Below are positions 38,093 through 47,962 of a stretch of 64,000 bases of DNA, piece by piece; the first letter of the stretch is position 1; each line of letters opens with the position of its first letter. Origin of the DNA: Nostoc sp. PCC 7524 (GTDB lineage: Bacteria; Cyanobacteriota; Cyanobacteriia; Cyanobacteriales; Nostocaceae). The translations under genes were made by a program, and so were the position numbers. The notes beneath the pieces are model-generated. The model was not told the origin of the DNA. It made no database searches and saw only the letters and a list, made by a program, of their open reading frames with translations. The stretch covers positions 3,005,501 through 3,069,500 of the forward strand of contig NC_019684.1 in assembly GCF_000316645.1 (NCBI RefSeq), in the 5' to 3' direction.

Positions 38093-38872
38093 TTGATTAA
38101 TAATACTTTGTCTCCCTACACTACCTCTACCAACCCTATAGATCATGAGCTACACCCTAGCAACACCGGGCAGAGGAGCCTTAAAGAATTGGAATCTACA
38201 TTAAAAGCCTCACCCTCTCTGCCTTTTGCCTTATATTCCCAAACAACTTGGTTAGTATTTGCGGCGGCAGTATTTTTAGTCTCAGTACCAGTATTTATCG
38301 AAGCGCCACTGGTGCGATCGCTGCCGGGTGTAAGTTTGGCAATGACAGGATTTTGGGTGTGGCTGAGTTTTAAGTTAATGTCACGTTCTAGCACTTATCT
38401 GTGGGGAGATTTGCTCTTAGGCTTTAGTTGGAGTTGGTTAGCAGGAGCAATTTATTGGGGTTGGTTACGTTGGGAACCTCTATGGCATCTGCCAGTAGAA
38501 TCGATAGCATTACCCTTTGCTTGTTGGTGTTTATTTCGCAATTGGGGCAAGGTTGGTAATTGGTTTTATTTAGGTTCCTTACTCGGTACCGTCTTAACAG
38601 ATGTGTATTTTTATTTAGTAGATTTGATGCCCTACTGGCGGCAAATCATGCAAGTAGAACCAGAAAATGTGTCACCGATTTTACAAGCAGCAGTCAGCCA
38701 AGTCCAAACCCCTTGGGGCATAGGCTGGGCAATTATTTTAGCCATCGGACTACTAATAGCGGGTGTTATCCCCTTAAGTAAAAAACAGCAACACTGGTAT
38801 GCGTTTGGTGGTGCAGTCTTAAGTACAATCTTGGTAGATAGTTTATTTTTGTTAGCGGCTTTGACAGCATGA
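38093..38872 (+). CDS. DUF3120 membrane protein
   Basis: A 259-residue protein with six or seven hydrophobic spans, matching the cyanobacterial DUF3120 family: TTWLVFAAAVFLVSVPVFIE, FKLMSRSSTYLWGDLLLGFS, WSWLAGAIYWGWLRWEP, and WYAFGGAVLSTILVDSLFLL. The function is unknown; the family is nearly restricted to oxygenic phototrophs, which suggests a photosynthetic link. Only a TTG at 38093 gives the full frame, so the exact start in the poorly conserved first 45 residues is unsure. It is followed by a composite repeat. Confidence 0.75.
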   Translation: MINNTLSPYTTSTNPIDHELHPSNTGQRSLKELESTLKASPSLPFALYSQTTWLVFAAAVFLVSVPVFIEAPLVRSLPGVSLAMTGFWVWLSFKLMSRSSTYLWGDLLLGFSWSWLAGAIYWGWLRWEPLWHLPVESIALPFACWCLFRNWGKVGNWFYLGSLLGTVLTDVYFYLVDLMPYWRQIMQVEPENVSPILQAAVSQVQTPWGIGWAIILAIGLLIAGVIPLSKKQQHWYAFGGAVLSTILVDSLFLLAALTA

Positions 38873-38873
38873 G

Positions 38874-39025
38874 GGTAGGGACTGGGGACTGGGGATTGGG
38901 GACTAGGGATTGGGGATTGGGTAAAAATTCTACCTTTTCTCCCTTGTCTCCCCTCACTCCCACCCTGTGGGAAGTTGATGCTACATCCTCCCCTGCTCCT
39001 CTGCTCCTCTGCTCCCTAGCTACCT
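38874..39025. repeat. Composite dispersed repeat, divergent copy
   Basis: GGGGACT/GGGGATT heptamers, then TAAAAATTCTACCTT, CCCTTGTCTCCCCTCACTCC and the GCTACATCCTCCCCTGCTCC end. Same order as at 46725-46942 and 60084-60246, but the middle hairpin is replaced by CACCCTGTGGGAAGTTGATG. Confidence 0.7.
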
Positions 39026-39228
39026 TCTGCCTACTATAAATATTGAGGGTATTAATAAGCTGTATATTAGTTTCTGATAGCTGCTGTGTGTTGATTAAGT
39101 CATCAGCTTTTAGTCAATGGTTAATAGTTGAGAATCAATAGTCATAACTATATGATGATGGACTATAGATAGTTGGCGGCTGTTAGCTTAACACTGTTAT
39201 TTCAGTTTGATGAAAGAGGTAAAAAATC

Positions 39229-39657
39229 GTGAAAGGATTGGTGCGTTTATTAACAGTATTTAGTTTGTTGCTAGGCTGCTGGGGATGGTTGGGAACAACT
39301 CAAATTGCCCAAGCTGGCAGTTTACAAAGTTTTTTGGTTCCTCAAGTCCCAGTTTTGGCAATTGAACGACTAAATCGGGCAGATGCCAAACTAGCAACAG
39401 ATTTTGGCAAGAAAGTCGATTTGAACAATACCAACGTAAGAGCTTTTCAACAATATCCAGGGTTATATCCAACTCTGGCTAAGAAAATTATCAAGAATGC
39501 TCCTTACAAAACGGTAGAGGATGTATTGAATATAGAAGGATTGAACGATCGCCAAAAAGAACTTCTACAAGCTAATTTCGATAACTTCACAGTGACAGAA
39601 CTAGAACCTGCCTTCAACGAAGGAGACGATCGCTTTAACAACGGTATCTACAGATAA
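39229..39657 (+). CDS. psbU: Photosystem II extrinsic 12 kDa protein PsbU
   Basis: A 142-residue precursor of the PsbU subunit, which caps the oxygen-evolving complex on the lumen side and stabilises the manganese cluster. The signal peptide [20 protein letters not shown] ends in AQA near residue 29. The mature part carries [20 protein letters not shown] and the helix-hairpin-helix run [20 protein letters not shown], and ends in FNNGIYR. The start is GTG at 39229 with GAAAGAGGT upstream. Probably monocistronic: a terminator follows at 39689. Confidence 0.95.
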   Translation: MKGLVRLLTVFSLLLGCWGWLGTTQIAQAGSLQSFLVPQVPVLAIERLNRADAKLATDFGKKVDLNNTNVRAFQQYPGLYPTLAKKIIKNAPYKTVEDVLNIEGLNDRQKELLQANFDNFTVTELEPAFNEGDDRFNNGIYR

Positions 39658-39688
39658 CCCCCAAATCAGTTAATGTAGCAAAAAGTAG

Positions 39689-39722
39689 CCCACTTCCCAT
39701 CCTAGGGAGTGGGAATTTTCTT
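39689..39722 (+). terminator. Terminator after psbU
   Basis: CCCACTTCCC pairs with GGGAGTGGG (one bulged base) across a six-base loop, followed by AATTTTCTTT. It lies 31 bases beyond the psbU stop. Confidence 0.7.
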
Positions 39723-39800
39723 TAAATCAGGGGATAATTGAACCAAAAGTATTAAGACTTACCCATGAACAGGAATAATCAGGGGCTTGTTACGGAGATT

Positions 39801-40028
39801 TAGGGGTGTAGGGGTGTAGGGGAGCAGGGGAGCAGGGGAGGATGTAGCTTGCTTCTCTTACGATGGCGTAAGCCTACCCGTAGGGTGGGAGTGAGGGGAG
39901 ATAAAGTAGACAAGGTAGAATTTTTACCCAATCCCCAATCCCCAATCCCCAATCCCCAATCCCCAATCCCCAATCCCCAATCCCCAATCCCCAATCCCCA
40001 ATCCCCAATCCCCAATCCCTAATCCCTA
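39801..40028. repeat. Composite dispersed repeat with 14-unit CCCCAAT array
   Basis: Reverse-strand copy of the composite element: GGGGTGTAGGGGAGCAGGGG, GATGTAGCTTGCTTCTCTTA, the CGATGGCGTAAGCC hairpin, GTAGGGTGGGAGTGAGGGG, then TAGAATTTTTACC and roughly 14 uninterrupted CCCCAAT heptamers at 39927-40026. It is the longest pure array in the window and ends 15 bases before the nadB start. Confidence 0.85.
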
Positions 40029-40040
40029 AAATTTCTCACC

Positions 40041-41714
40041 TTGCCACAAATAGATATTCCTAGCCAATTTGATGTTTTAGTAATCGGTGCTGGTGCTGCT
40101 GGATTATACACAGCATTGTGTCTACCAGAATCTTTGCAAGTCGGTTTGATTACTAAAGAAACAGTAACGCTTTCAGCGAGTGATTGGGCGCAAGGTGGTA
40201 TCGCCGCCGCGATCGCTCCAGATGATTCTCCTACTCTCCACATTGAGGACACATTACAAGCAGGCGCAGGTTTATGTGATCTTGCGGCTGTAGAATTTCT
40301 TGCCCAACACGCCCCTAGTTGTATTCAATCCTTGGTGAATTTGGGGGTAGCTTTTGATCGACATGGGCAAGCTTTAGCTTTAACTTTAGAAGCAGCCCAT
40401 TCTCGTCACCGGGTTCTTCATGCAGCCGACACCACAGGTAGGGAAGTCACAACTACCCTCTCTGCTCAAGTATTACGTCGTCACAATATCCAAGTTATTC
40501 AGCAAGCTTTGGCTTTGAGTTTATGGTTAGAACACGAAACTGGTAACTGTCAGGGTATTAGCCTGTTTTATCAAGGAAAAATTAACTGGGTGAGGGCTAG
40601 GGCGGTAATCTTAGCCACAGGTGGCGGTGGACAGGTATTTGCCCAAACTACCAACCCGGCTGTGAGTACCGGCGATGGAGTCGCGATCGCTTGGCGGGCT
40701 GGGGCGATTCTGCGTGATTTAGAATTTGTCCAATTTCATCCCACAGCTTTAACTAAACCCGGACGCTTCCTGATTAGTGAGGCGGTTCGGGGCGAAGGCG
40801 CACACCTAGTTGACAATGAAGGGCGGCGGTTTGCTTTTGACTATCATCCGGCTGGAGAACTCGCACCTAGAGATGTAGTCAGTAGAGCTATTTTTAGCCA
40901 TTTGCAAAAAACTGCCGTTGATCCCGCCACTGCTCATGTCTGGTTGGATATGCGTCCGATTCCTCCCGACAAGATTCGGCAACGTTTTCCTAATATTGTC
41001 AAAGTTTGCCAGCGTTGGGGCATTGATGTCTTTCAAGAACCCATCCCTGTAGCCCCAGCAGCCCATTACTGGATGGGTGGAATTGCCACTGATTTAAGTA
41101 ATCGTACCAATATTCCGGGATTATACGCAGTGGGAGAAACTGCCAGTACGGGAGTACACGGAGCCAACCGATTAGCTAGTAATTCATTGCTGGAATGTAT
41201 TGTGTTTGGAGCGCAATTCTCCCAGATTCAACTGCCCAATTCAGCTACCACATCACCATTACCAGATTTGCCATTGCGGGAATTTCAGATTGAAGCGAGG
41301 GAATGGCAGACTCAGCAAGCACAATTGGCTGTGATTCGGGAAAAATTACCCCGTCTAGTTTGGCAAAGTGCAGGTATTTGTCGAGAACAGTCGGGTTTAT
41401 CTGCGGCGATCGCCTCTGTAGAATCTTGGCGACAAAATTTTGCAGCTTTGCTGTTGAGTCAATTCTTAATTTCTTTACGCCCCTACGAAGCTGTGAGCTT
41501 CCATGTTCCAGATATTGAACCGCAATTACGACTATGGGCAGAAACACGCAATTTACTGGATGTCGCTGAACTTATTCTCAAAAGTGCTGCCTTTAGAACT
41601 GAAAGCAGGGGTGGACACTACCGCCTAGACTATCCCCATGCAGATCCTCACTGGCAAGCTCACACTATAGTACAAAAATATCAATGGTGGCAATCTCCGG
41701 TCGGGAAATCTTAA
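40041..41714 (+). CDS. nadB: L-aspartate oxidase
   Basis: A 557-residue FAD enzyme that oxidises L-aspartate to iminoaspartate, the first step of NAD synthesis. The FAD site DVLVIGAGAAGLYTALCLPE opens the protein. SASDWAQGGIAAAI, DGVAIAWRAGA, LEFVQFHPTAL, ISEAVRGEGAHLVDNEGRRF and GLYAVGETASTGVHGANRLA are the expected substrate and FAD contacts. The C-terminal helical domain is complete. The start is a TTG at 40041, directly after a long heptamer array, with no good ribosome site, so the promoter may be in or before the repeat. Confidence 0.93.
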   Translation: MPQIDIPSQFDVLVIGAGAAGLYTALCLPESLQVGLITKETVTLSASDWAQGGIAAAIAPDDSPTLHIEDTLQAGAGLCDLAAVEFLAQHAPSCIQSLVNLGVAFDRHGQALALTLEAAHSRHRVLHAADTTGREVTTTLSAQVLRRHNIQVIQQALALSLWLEHETGNCQGISLFYQGKINWVRARAVILATGGGGQVFAQTTNPAVSTGDGVAIAWRAGAILRDLEFVQFHPTALTKPGRFLISEAVRGEGAHLVDNEGRRFAFDYHPAGELAPRDVVSRAIFSHLQKTAVDPATAHVWLDMRPIPPDKIRQRFPNIVKVCQRWGIDVFQEPIPVAPAAHYWMGGIATDLSNRTNIPGLYAVGETASTGVHGANRLASNSLLECIVFGAQFSQIQLPNSATTSPLPDLPLREFQIEAREWQTQQAQLAVIREKLPRLVWQSAGICREQSGLSAAIASVESWRQNFAALLLSQFLISLRPYEAVSFHVPDIEPQLRLWAETRNLLDVAELILKSAAFRTESRGGHYRLDYPHADPHWQAHTIVQKYQWWQSPVGKS

Positions 41715-41909
41715 AACTTGCTTAAGTATTTTCAAGTAAGTATTTTCGTTGCATATACTCTTCTTCATCGAAGAAGTACAAACACTCAATAAAATCTATG
41801 GACAGCATAACTTATTAGTATGTTGAGCCAAATTTGTAGTGCTGCAAGAGAAAACTCTTGTGACATATTACTATGGCTTATTGTGATGTGATTTGTACAA
41901 AAAAAATAT

Positions 41910-42146
41910 TCAGCGCGTACCAGTCCCATATTCACTGTATGGAGCGCCATAGTTCGGCGGAATATAAGTGTCTTTGGAATCTTGTAAATGAAGAGCAGGG
42001 GGGTGTGTAAGTTTTCCGGTAGTGGGATTAGAAGCATTAGCAGCTAAGTAATGGAAGGTGCCGGTTGCATCTGCTACTTTTGGGATGATCAAAGAAGCAC
42101 TGATGCAAAATATCACAACACCAATGATTTTCAATTTGGTTGTCAT
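41910..42146 (-). CDS. Small exported protein, unknown
   Basis: A 78-residue frame with a good signal peptide (LKIIGVVIFCISASLIIPKV then ADATG) and a short mature part, TFHYLAANASNPTTGKLTHP and YIPPNYGAPYSEYGTGTR, rich in Pro, Tyr and Asn. No family recognised. It stands alone and faces nadB. The signal peptide and ATG start make it a credible gene; it should be periplasmic or secreted. Confidence 0.55.
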   Translation of the reverse strand: MTTKLKIIGVVIFCISASLIIPKVADATGTFHYLAANASNPTTGKLTHPPALHLQDSKDTYIPPNYGAPYSEYGTGTR

Positions 42147-42850
42147 AGGCTTTGCTAAAGGGTATGTATTCTGAACTTATCCAGTGTGTTTTGTTAAATA
42201 CAGTAAGCTAAATTACTTTTTCCAAAGAAGTTAAGTTTTGGTGAAAATCTACTGCTAACTGATAGCTACTTAACTGTCATTAAGTGATGTTGCGGCTAAT
42301 CAAAAATTCAGGATTATGCCTTAAAAGCATCTTGACAATTAAGTAATATAACGAGAACCGATGGTTAACATCAGTCAAAAGTTAGAAGTAATTCTCAGTC
42401 AAAAGTTATATATGTTCATTAATTACCACAGGAGAATTATCTGTCTCGTATTTTTTTAATAAAAAATTAAGCTTTTTAAGTGTAATTTCTCACAGTACCA
42501 AATGTCAAACCTGTAACATTACGTAGATAGCTTTGGGTCTACACAACTGTTTTCGGTGAAAATAGGGAGACTCCGGAAATACTTTTGGGTAATTTTTAAT
42601 TTTTGATAAATTTTTTGGCAAATTTAAAGTTACAGGTTATACCGTTTCTTTATGAAGATGCAATTTATAGGTTGTTGTAGAGACTTTGCATACAACGTCT
42701 CTACAGAATTTATTTGGTGAAGCTTTTCATAGAATTGGTATTACTAGCTCAGTAAAAATGGCAATTATCTAGCTCCATTATAGTACAAAAATACTAATAC
42801 AGCTTGTTTTTAAACTCATAAAATGGGGAAAATACTGTAAGTATTCATTT
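42147..42850. other. 700-bp gap, AT-rich
   Basis: Between the small exported protein and the CHASE2-GGDEF gene. It contains an imperfect inverted repeat TTGTAGAGACTTTGCATACA/ACGTCTCTACA at about 42673-42704, a type common in Nostocales. No coding frame or known RNA recognised. Confidence 0.45.
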
Positions 42851-45052
42851 TTAAGAAAATTCATAGCAATTCTTACCTAGATGCTTGGCACGATACATAG
42901 CAGTATCTGCTTGTTTGATTAATGTGTCAGCATCTTTGCTGTGTATAGGATAAATACTGATGCCAATACTAGCAGACACTTTAGTAGTGTATCCGTCCAA
43001 AAGAATTGGCTCAGTAATGCTGACTAAAATTTTCTCAGCAACTTTAGCAGCTACTTGCATATTAGGTATAGCTCGTAAAATCACGGTAAATTCATCGCCA
43101 CCTAAGCGAGAAACAGTATCGCTAGCACGTAAAGAATTGCTGAGGCGTTGACCAATGACTACTAATAGGCGATCGCCCATCTCATGACCCAAGGTATCAT
43201 TAACTTGTTTAAAGCCATCTAGGTCGATAAACAGTAAACCTAGTAGTAAATTGTGACTGTGCGCCCAATTGATCGACTCTTGCAGTTGTTCAGCAAAGAA
43301 TTTCCGATTAGGTAAACCTGTGAGGGAGTCGTGATAGGCTAAATAACGTAAACGGTCTTCTTTGAGTTTTAATTCATTGTTAGAGCGAAACAACTCAGCC
43401 GCAGTCCGCTTGAGTTCCTCTTCCATCAACTTACGCTGAGTAATATCTCGAATCACCCCCACTAAAAAATAATTGCCAGCTGCATCTTTGTGGAGCGATC
43501 GCTTAGTAGCAATCAGATGCGTCTTCCCGTAAGCATCAGTAAATTCTTCTTCGTTCTCATGGGGACGCTGCGTCGTAAACACCAATTCATCTTGCTTTCG
43601 GAACACATCAACTTCGTGGGTTGGGAAAAAATCAACATCTGATTTGTCAATCAGCACAGTGTTGGGATAACCAATAAATTGACAATAAGCCTCATTTAAA
43701 ACTATCCACTGACGTTGTTCATTTTTCACAAAAATCGGGTCAGCGATCGTATCTATCACTTCCTGCAAAAACTCTTTCGAGCGTTTTAACTCTTCCTGCA
43801 TATAAGCAAGCTGATAAGTCATCCACACCACCGAACCACCGAAGGTGAGTAATGCTGGAATCAGTGGTATCCACCAACCAAACAAAAAAGCCAAATACGC
43901 ACTAATAATCAGCAGCAAACAACAAAATAGAACCGTCAACAAACTAGGAATAGGTTTTCGGATGCGCCATGTGGTTGCAGAGCCAATATAAGACCAAGCA
44001 AAAATCCACAAATATTCCCCAAAATCTGACCAGACTTTGAGTAATGGTCTACCGTCTAAAGCTGCTGAGATTAACTGATCAACAAAATACGCTTGCAATA
44101 CAATCCCAGCCACAGGCTTGGCTCCTGCCATCAGACGGCTAGAATAGGGAATAAACACACTCTCCTGCACACTAGAAGCAGTAGAGCCAATTAAGACAAT
44201 GCGATCCTTAATCCAGCTTGTTGGTACTTTATTATTAAGCACATCCACCATACTCACTTGGCGATAACCACACTGACTAGGAGTATGATTGCGACAACCC
44301 GGTTTGGGAAAATTTGACAAAATTTGATAGCCTTTAGCATCAGCTTGGACATAAGCACCGTCATTTCCTTGAAACCTAGGAAATTCTGCCTTACCTAACT
44401 GTAAATACTTGGGGTTAATAGCGGCTTTCTGCGGCTTAATACCCTCTGCTTTTAAATACAATAAACCTAGTTTTAACGCAAAACTTTCGTGCAGTTGGTC
44501 GCCAATATGCAAATACAACAAACTGCGGCGAACTTTACCATCAGGATCATATAGTAAGTTGTTAAAACCTACTTGTTCACGATTCAGTTTTGGTGGAGGT
44601 GGAACACTCGCGTTCTGATTATTGGGTGCTAGTAGTTCAATCCCAACCAAATTTGGCATTGATTTATAAGCACTAACCAGAGCCTCATAACCAGGTTGTG
44701 TAGGTAAATTGCGGTAAATATCTAAGCCAATAGCACGAGGTTGGTGAACTTGTAATTTTTGTAATAATTCAGCAATGATTCCATCTGGAATGGGGAATCC
44801 TCCGCGTAAAGAAACCTCATCAATCGCTACTATCGTGATCCGCTCATCAGGTGGCTCATAGGGACGTAAATGAAAAAAATGATCCAATGTTGCCAACTCT
44901 AAGGATTGTAGTAATCCTACAGAGCGTAAAAATAGGACTAACACCATAACGCTAGAGGTAGTAATCAATTCTCTGCGTCTTCGACTAAGCGATTGTTTCA
45001 GTCCTAAAATTAACTGCACAAGACGCTTACCTAGTTGCTGACTCATTCCCAT
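42851..45052 (-). CDS. CHASE2-PAS-GGDEF diguanylate cyclase
   Basis: A 733-residue membrane receptor. A span near residues 32-50 is followed by a CHASE2 sensor (LELATLDHFFHLRPYEPPDE, AIGLDIYRNLP, ILSNFPKPG, IVLIGSTASSVQ), then about three spans at 350-425, a PAS domain (DTIADPIFVKNEQRQWIVLN, ending DITQRK), and a cyclase domain from about 580 with HDSLTGLPNR, DGFKQVNDTLGH and the intact SRLGGDEFTVIL. It should make c-di-GMP in response to an extracytoplasmic cue. An inhibitory RxxD site is not obvious. Its CHASE2 part is related to that of the CHAT-CHASE2 protein, giving two different outputs for the same sensor family. Confidence 0.92.
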   Translation of the reverse strand: MGMSQQLGKRLVQLILGLKQSLSRRRRELITTSSVMVLVLFLRSVGLLQSLELATLDHFFHLRPYEPPDERITIVAIDEVSLRGGFPIPDGIIAELLQKLQVHQPRAIGLDIYRNLPTQPGYEALVSAYKSMPNLVGIELLAPNNQNASVPPPPKLNREQVGFNNLLYDPDGKVRRSLLYLHIGDQLHESFALKLGLLYLKAEGIKPQKAAINPKYLQLGKAEFPRFQGNDGAYVQADAKGYQILSNFPKPGCRNHTPSQCGYRQVSMVDVLNNKVPTSWIKDRIVLIGSTASSVQESVFIPYSSRLMAGAKPVAGIVLQAYFVDQLISAALDGRPLLKVWSDFGEYLWIFAWSYIGSATTWRIRKPIPSLLTVLFCCLLLIISAYLAFLFGWWIPLIPALLTFGGSVVWMTYQLAYMQEELKRSKEFLQEVIDTIADPIFVKNEQRQWIVLNEAYCQFIGYPNTVLIDKSDVDFFPTHEVDVFRKQDELVFTTQRPHENEEEFTDAYGKTHLIATKRSLHKDAAGNYFLVGVIRDITQRKLMEEELKRTAAELFRSNNELKLKEDRLRYLAYHDSLTGLPNRKFFAEQLQESINWAHSHNLLLGLLFIDLDGFKQVNDTLGHEMGDRLLVVIGQRLSNSLRASDTVSRLGGDEFTVILRAIPNMQVAAKVAEKILVSITEPILLDGYTTKVSASIGISIYPIHSKDADTLIKQADTAMYRAKHLGKNCYEFS

Positions 45053-45727
45053 TACCTAATAGGGAGAAAGATTTTTATTGACTATGCTTAACAATAGCTA
45101 TCAGATAGCTAGCACAAAGTATGACCAGCCAGAACTATAATTGACTGGTGGAAAACCCTTTAAATTCAGTGAAATTGCTCCCAATTATCGGTGTTTAGCT
45201 TTGATGACAGATAATTCATAAAATTTCATGACTAAAAAATTACAACTGGCAGTTTCTTGTTTATGAAAACAAGTTGACTGTAAATATTGTTTGTTAATAA
45301 CAAAAGTATATTTTCACTAACTTGTAATTGCCAAACTTTATTTTTGACTTTGGTGTAATTCTCTACTCAAAAATCATTCATATACTGAAAAATAACTGTG
45401 AATTTAGGAATTACTGGTTGGAGTAATTATACTGGTAAACTTTTCAGCAATTAACAATGGACAATTCTATACAACTTGCTACTTTTTCCCTTTATATAAA
45501 TAAAAATAAAGCAGTCAACTGAAAGCATCTTGTTGTATGTAATCAGTTGATTGATGAATTAATTGATGATTATCTAGTAATAGATATTAGTTAGTAGGGT
45601 GCGTCAGTCAAATAAAACCCTGCAATACCAAGAAAATATTCCTGCTGACGCACCCTACATATTGGATATTTTTGAATTTGGCAGTCCTCAAAATGAGGTA
45701 ATCCAAACAAGGAATTAATGTGAGAGG
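45053..45727. other. 675-bp gap holding a MITE-like repeat
   Basis: AT-rich stretch upstream of the CHASE2-GGDEF gene. Apart from the inverted-repeat element at 45594-45658 nothing is recognised. Confidence 0.45.
45594..45658. repeat. 65-bp MITE-like element
   Basis: Perfect 14-base inverted ends, GTAGGGTGCGTCAG (45594-45607) and CTGACGCACCCTAC (45645-45658). Interior of 37 bases without coding content. It is the same size class as the element at 3895-3955. Confidence 0.7.
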
Positions 45728-46717
45728 TTATTTGAAGTATTTAAAGTTGCTAGCGCCTGTATAACCTGTAATCTTGGCTAATTCTGCTAAGTTTTGTACA
45801 CCGCTATAGCTTTTACCATTAATAATCCAGGTGGGGAAGCCTGTGATTTTTGCAGCTTGACACAATTCCGGTTTACCCTTGGGACTATCAGCAGCACACT
45901 CTACCTGGACATTATTTTCCTTAAGGATATCGTAGGCTTCTTGACCAAAGAGTAGTTTTTGCTCATGGCAATGAGGACACCAATAAGCAACGTATTCCTT
46001 AGCACCTACTTTTACTAAATGTTGTGCTAGGGCGATTTCCGCTTCACCAGAAGTAGTAGTGATTTTCCAACCAAATTCAGGATTAGGATTTTCTTGGGGT
46101 ATGAAGCTAATTTGTTGAGGTTTGCCATCAGTGGAACCACTTATGTTACCTGATGTGTTCACACCCGCATAAACGCCTAAAGTCCCAATGATCGTGACCA
46201 TCCCTACAATGATGGCAGTAAAAACGATTTGTCCAATATCTTCCCACGAGCGACCAAGAATAGTCAGTACCAACATACTTAAAGAGAACAAAGCAGAGCC
46301 GATACAATAAGGACACACAGATCTGATTTGAACTGCCAGTACATACATTAAGTAGCCACTGAAGACGGACATAGCGATCGCTCCCACCAACAGCAGCCAC
46401 CACGTCAAGTTTTCTAGTTGTTTGTGGTTACTGTTTTCTCCTGCTTTCCAGACCACAGGAGCTAAAGCTAGCACCAGCATACCTGTGTAGGCCAACAACC
46501 CAAATAAAGCCAGTGGTTGACCTAAAACCGTTGCCCAAGGGCTAGAAAGTACATCATTACAACCCTTAGTACCAGCCTCTGCTACACAAGCAGCACTACC
46601 ACCTGTTAACTTTTCGATAGTTAAATAACCGGTAGTCAAGGCACCAAGTCCAGCGATCGCGGCGATGATTAAACGCGACCACTTATGAATCCAAGGAGTA
46701 GAACGGCGGCGAATCAT
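45728..46717 (-). CDS. VKOR-thioredoxin fusion (disulfide-forming oxidoreductase)
   Basis: A 329-residue protein. Four to five membrane spans form a vitamin K epoxide reductase-like domain with the loop cysteines [10 protein letters not shown] and the active CPYC in [15 protein letters not shown] lumenal thioredoxin-like domain follows ([20 protein letters not shown], with CPHC) and ends [14 protein letters not shown]. Such fusions (plant LTO1, cyanobacterial homologues) catalyse disulfide formation in the thylakoid lumen and aid photosystem II assembly. The ATG at 46717 (MIRRRSTPW) is chosen because the 61 upstream in-frame residues are only translated heptamer repeats. Confidence 0.93.
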   Translation of the reverse strand: MIRRRSTPWIHKWSRLIIAAIAGLGALTTGYLTIEKLTGGSAACVAEAGTKGCNDVLSSPWATVLGQPLALFGLLAYTGMLVLALAPVVWKAGENSNHKQLENLTWWLLLVGAIAMSVFSGYLMYVLAVQIRSVCPYCIGSALFSLSMLVLTILGRSWEDIGQIVFTAIIVGMVTIIGTLGVYAGVNTSGNISGSTDGKPQQISFIPQENPNPEFGWKITTTSGEAEIALAQHLVKVGAKEYVAYWCPHCHEQKLLFGQEAYDILKENNVQVECAADSPKGKPELCQAAKITGFPTWIINGKSYSGVQNLAELAKITGYTGASNFKYFK

Positions 46718-46724
46718 AAACTGT

Positions 46725-46942
46725 GATTGGGGATTGGGGACTGGGGACTGGGGACTGGGGACTGGGGATTGGGGATTGGGGATTGGGGATTGGGGATTGG
46801 GGATTGGGGACTGGGAATTGGGTAAAAATTTTACCTTGTCTACCTTATCTCCCCTCACTCCCACCCTACGGGTAGGCTTACGCCATCGTAAGAGAAGCAA
46901 GCTACATCCTCCTCTGCTCCTCTGCTCCTCTGCTCCCCCTGC
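46725..46942. repeat. Composite dispersed repeat with heptamer array
   Basis: About 12 GGGGATT/GGGGACT heptamers (46726-46818), TAAAAATTTTACCTTGTCTA, CCCCTCACTCCCACCCTACG, the CTTACGCCATCGTAAG palindrome, AGAAGCAAGCTACATCCTCC and CTCCTCTG units. It matches 60084-60246 and the reverse of 39801-40028, and occupies the whole space between the btpA stop and the VKOR start. Confidence 0.85.
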
Positions 46943-46966
46943 TTTCTTATCCCTACTGCCTCATTC

Positions 46967-47815
46967 TTAAGAATGTAGCTTTACTTGTTTTGTCGATTTG
47001 CTATCACCTTTGGAGTTCCAACTCCGACGGGCAGCTTCTACAAATTGGCTGACGCGAATTGGGTCAATTGGTTGCTCAATTCGACCTTGGCGTTTGAGGG
47101 AACTGGAAACAATCACACCATTAGCAGCCTGCAACAGTGTAGCAATATTTTCCCAGTTGGCCCCACTACCAATAAATACTGGCGTGCCATAGGCTGCACC
47201 ACAAGCTAGTTCTAAATCTTCTTGGGTAGGTGGAGAGCCAGTAGCCCAACCCGATAAAATTACGGCATCTGCCAAGCCACGCTCAATTGTGTCTTTAACA
47301 GCAACAGTGAGATTGGGAGAACTGAGGGGACGAGCGTGTTTTACTAAAACATCAGCCAGAATTTTGACATCAGCACCTAACTCTCGTCGATAGCGGAGTA
47401 ATTGATGGGCTTCTCCCTCAATTAATCCTTGGTCGGTAGCCATTACCCCTGTCAATACATTGACACGGATAAATTGGGCGCGGACACAACTGGCGATCGC
47501 CATTGCACTTTTGCCATCATTTCTTAAAACATTAATGCCGACAGGTAACGTCACCAAATTCTGTATCCGTTGCACAACCACAGTCATGGCACTCACAACT
47601 GCGGGATCGACCTGATTTTTTGTAAACGGCGCATCGAAAAAGTTTTCCACCATGATACCGTCCACTCCGCCACTAGCCAAAGCCGTCGCTTCTTGTTCCG
47701 CACGGTCAATGACTGCTTTGAGGCTACCTCCCCAACGTGCAGAAGTAGGGAGTGGCAGCAGGTGAACCACCCCAATAATTGGTGTTTGAGTTTTAAACAG
47801 CTGATATAAGTCCAC
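46967..47815 (-). CDS. btpA: BtpA-family photosystem I biogenesis protein
   Basis: A 282-residue TIM-barrel protein of the BtpA family: [19 protein letters not shown] at the N-terminus, [57 protein letters not shown] and [19 protein letters not shown]. In Synechocystis, BtpA stabilises photosystem I reaction-centre proteins on the thylakoid. A GTG at 47815 ([12 protein letters not shown]) is favoured as the start: the 32 residues in front of it are encoded by a copy of the small dispersed repeat and have no place in the family. Confidence 0.88.
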   Translation of the reverse strand: MDLYQLFKTQTPIIGVVHLLPLPTSARWGGSLKAVIDRAEQEATALASGGVDGIMVENFFDAPFTKNQVDPAVVSAMTVVVQRIQNLVTLPVGINVLRNDGKSAMAIASCVRAQFIRVNVLTGVMATDQGLIEGEAHQLLRYRRELGADVKILADVLVKHARPLSSPNLTVAVKDTIERGLADAVILSGWATGSPPTQEDLELACGAAYGTPVFIGSGANWENIATLLQAANGVIVSSSLKRQGRIEQPIDPIRVSQFVEAARRSWNSKGDSKSTKQVKLHS

Positions 47816-47858
47816 GTCTTTAACTATTGTGAGGGCATGGGTTATTGGGAATGGGGGA

Positions 47859-47962
47859 GGCAGTGCGTTGGGCGGGGTTCCCGACTTATAGCAACCGCCG
47901 TCATGGGGCATTGGGGAGGCAGTACGTTGAGCGAGTTTCCCGACTTATAGCAACTGCCATCA
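47859..47962. repeat. Two tandem copies of the GGCAGTGCGTTGGG small dispersed repeat
   Basis: Copy A at 47859-47902 and copy B at 47918-47962 both read GGCAGT(G/A)CGTTG followed by TTCCCGACTTATAGCAAC and (C/T)GCC(G/A)TC. Further copies: 14667-14710 (inverted), 34265-34306 and 61310-61353. Ends are complementary (GGCAGT/ACTGCC). Confidence 0.8.

Noticed and set aside
39927..40026. Long regular repeat array resembling a CRISPR at first sight
   Set aside because: Unit is only seven bases (CCCCAAT) with no spacers; it is a heptanucleotide tandem repeat.
46718..46900. N-terminal 61-residue extension of the VKOR-thioredoxin gene
   Set aside because: It is translated heptamer and composite repeat DNA; a natural start (MIRRRSTPW) follows it.
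47816..47911. 32-residue N-terminal extension of btpA
   Set aside because: Encoded by the small dispersed repeat and absent from the family as known; GTG 47815 fits better.
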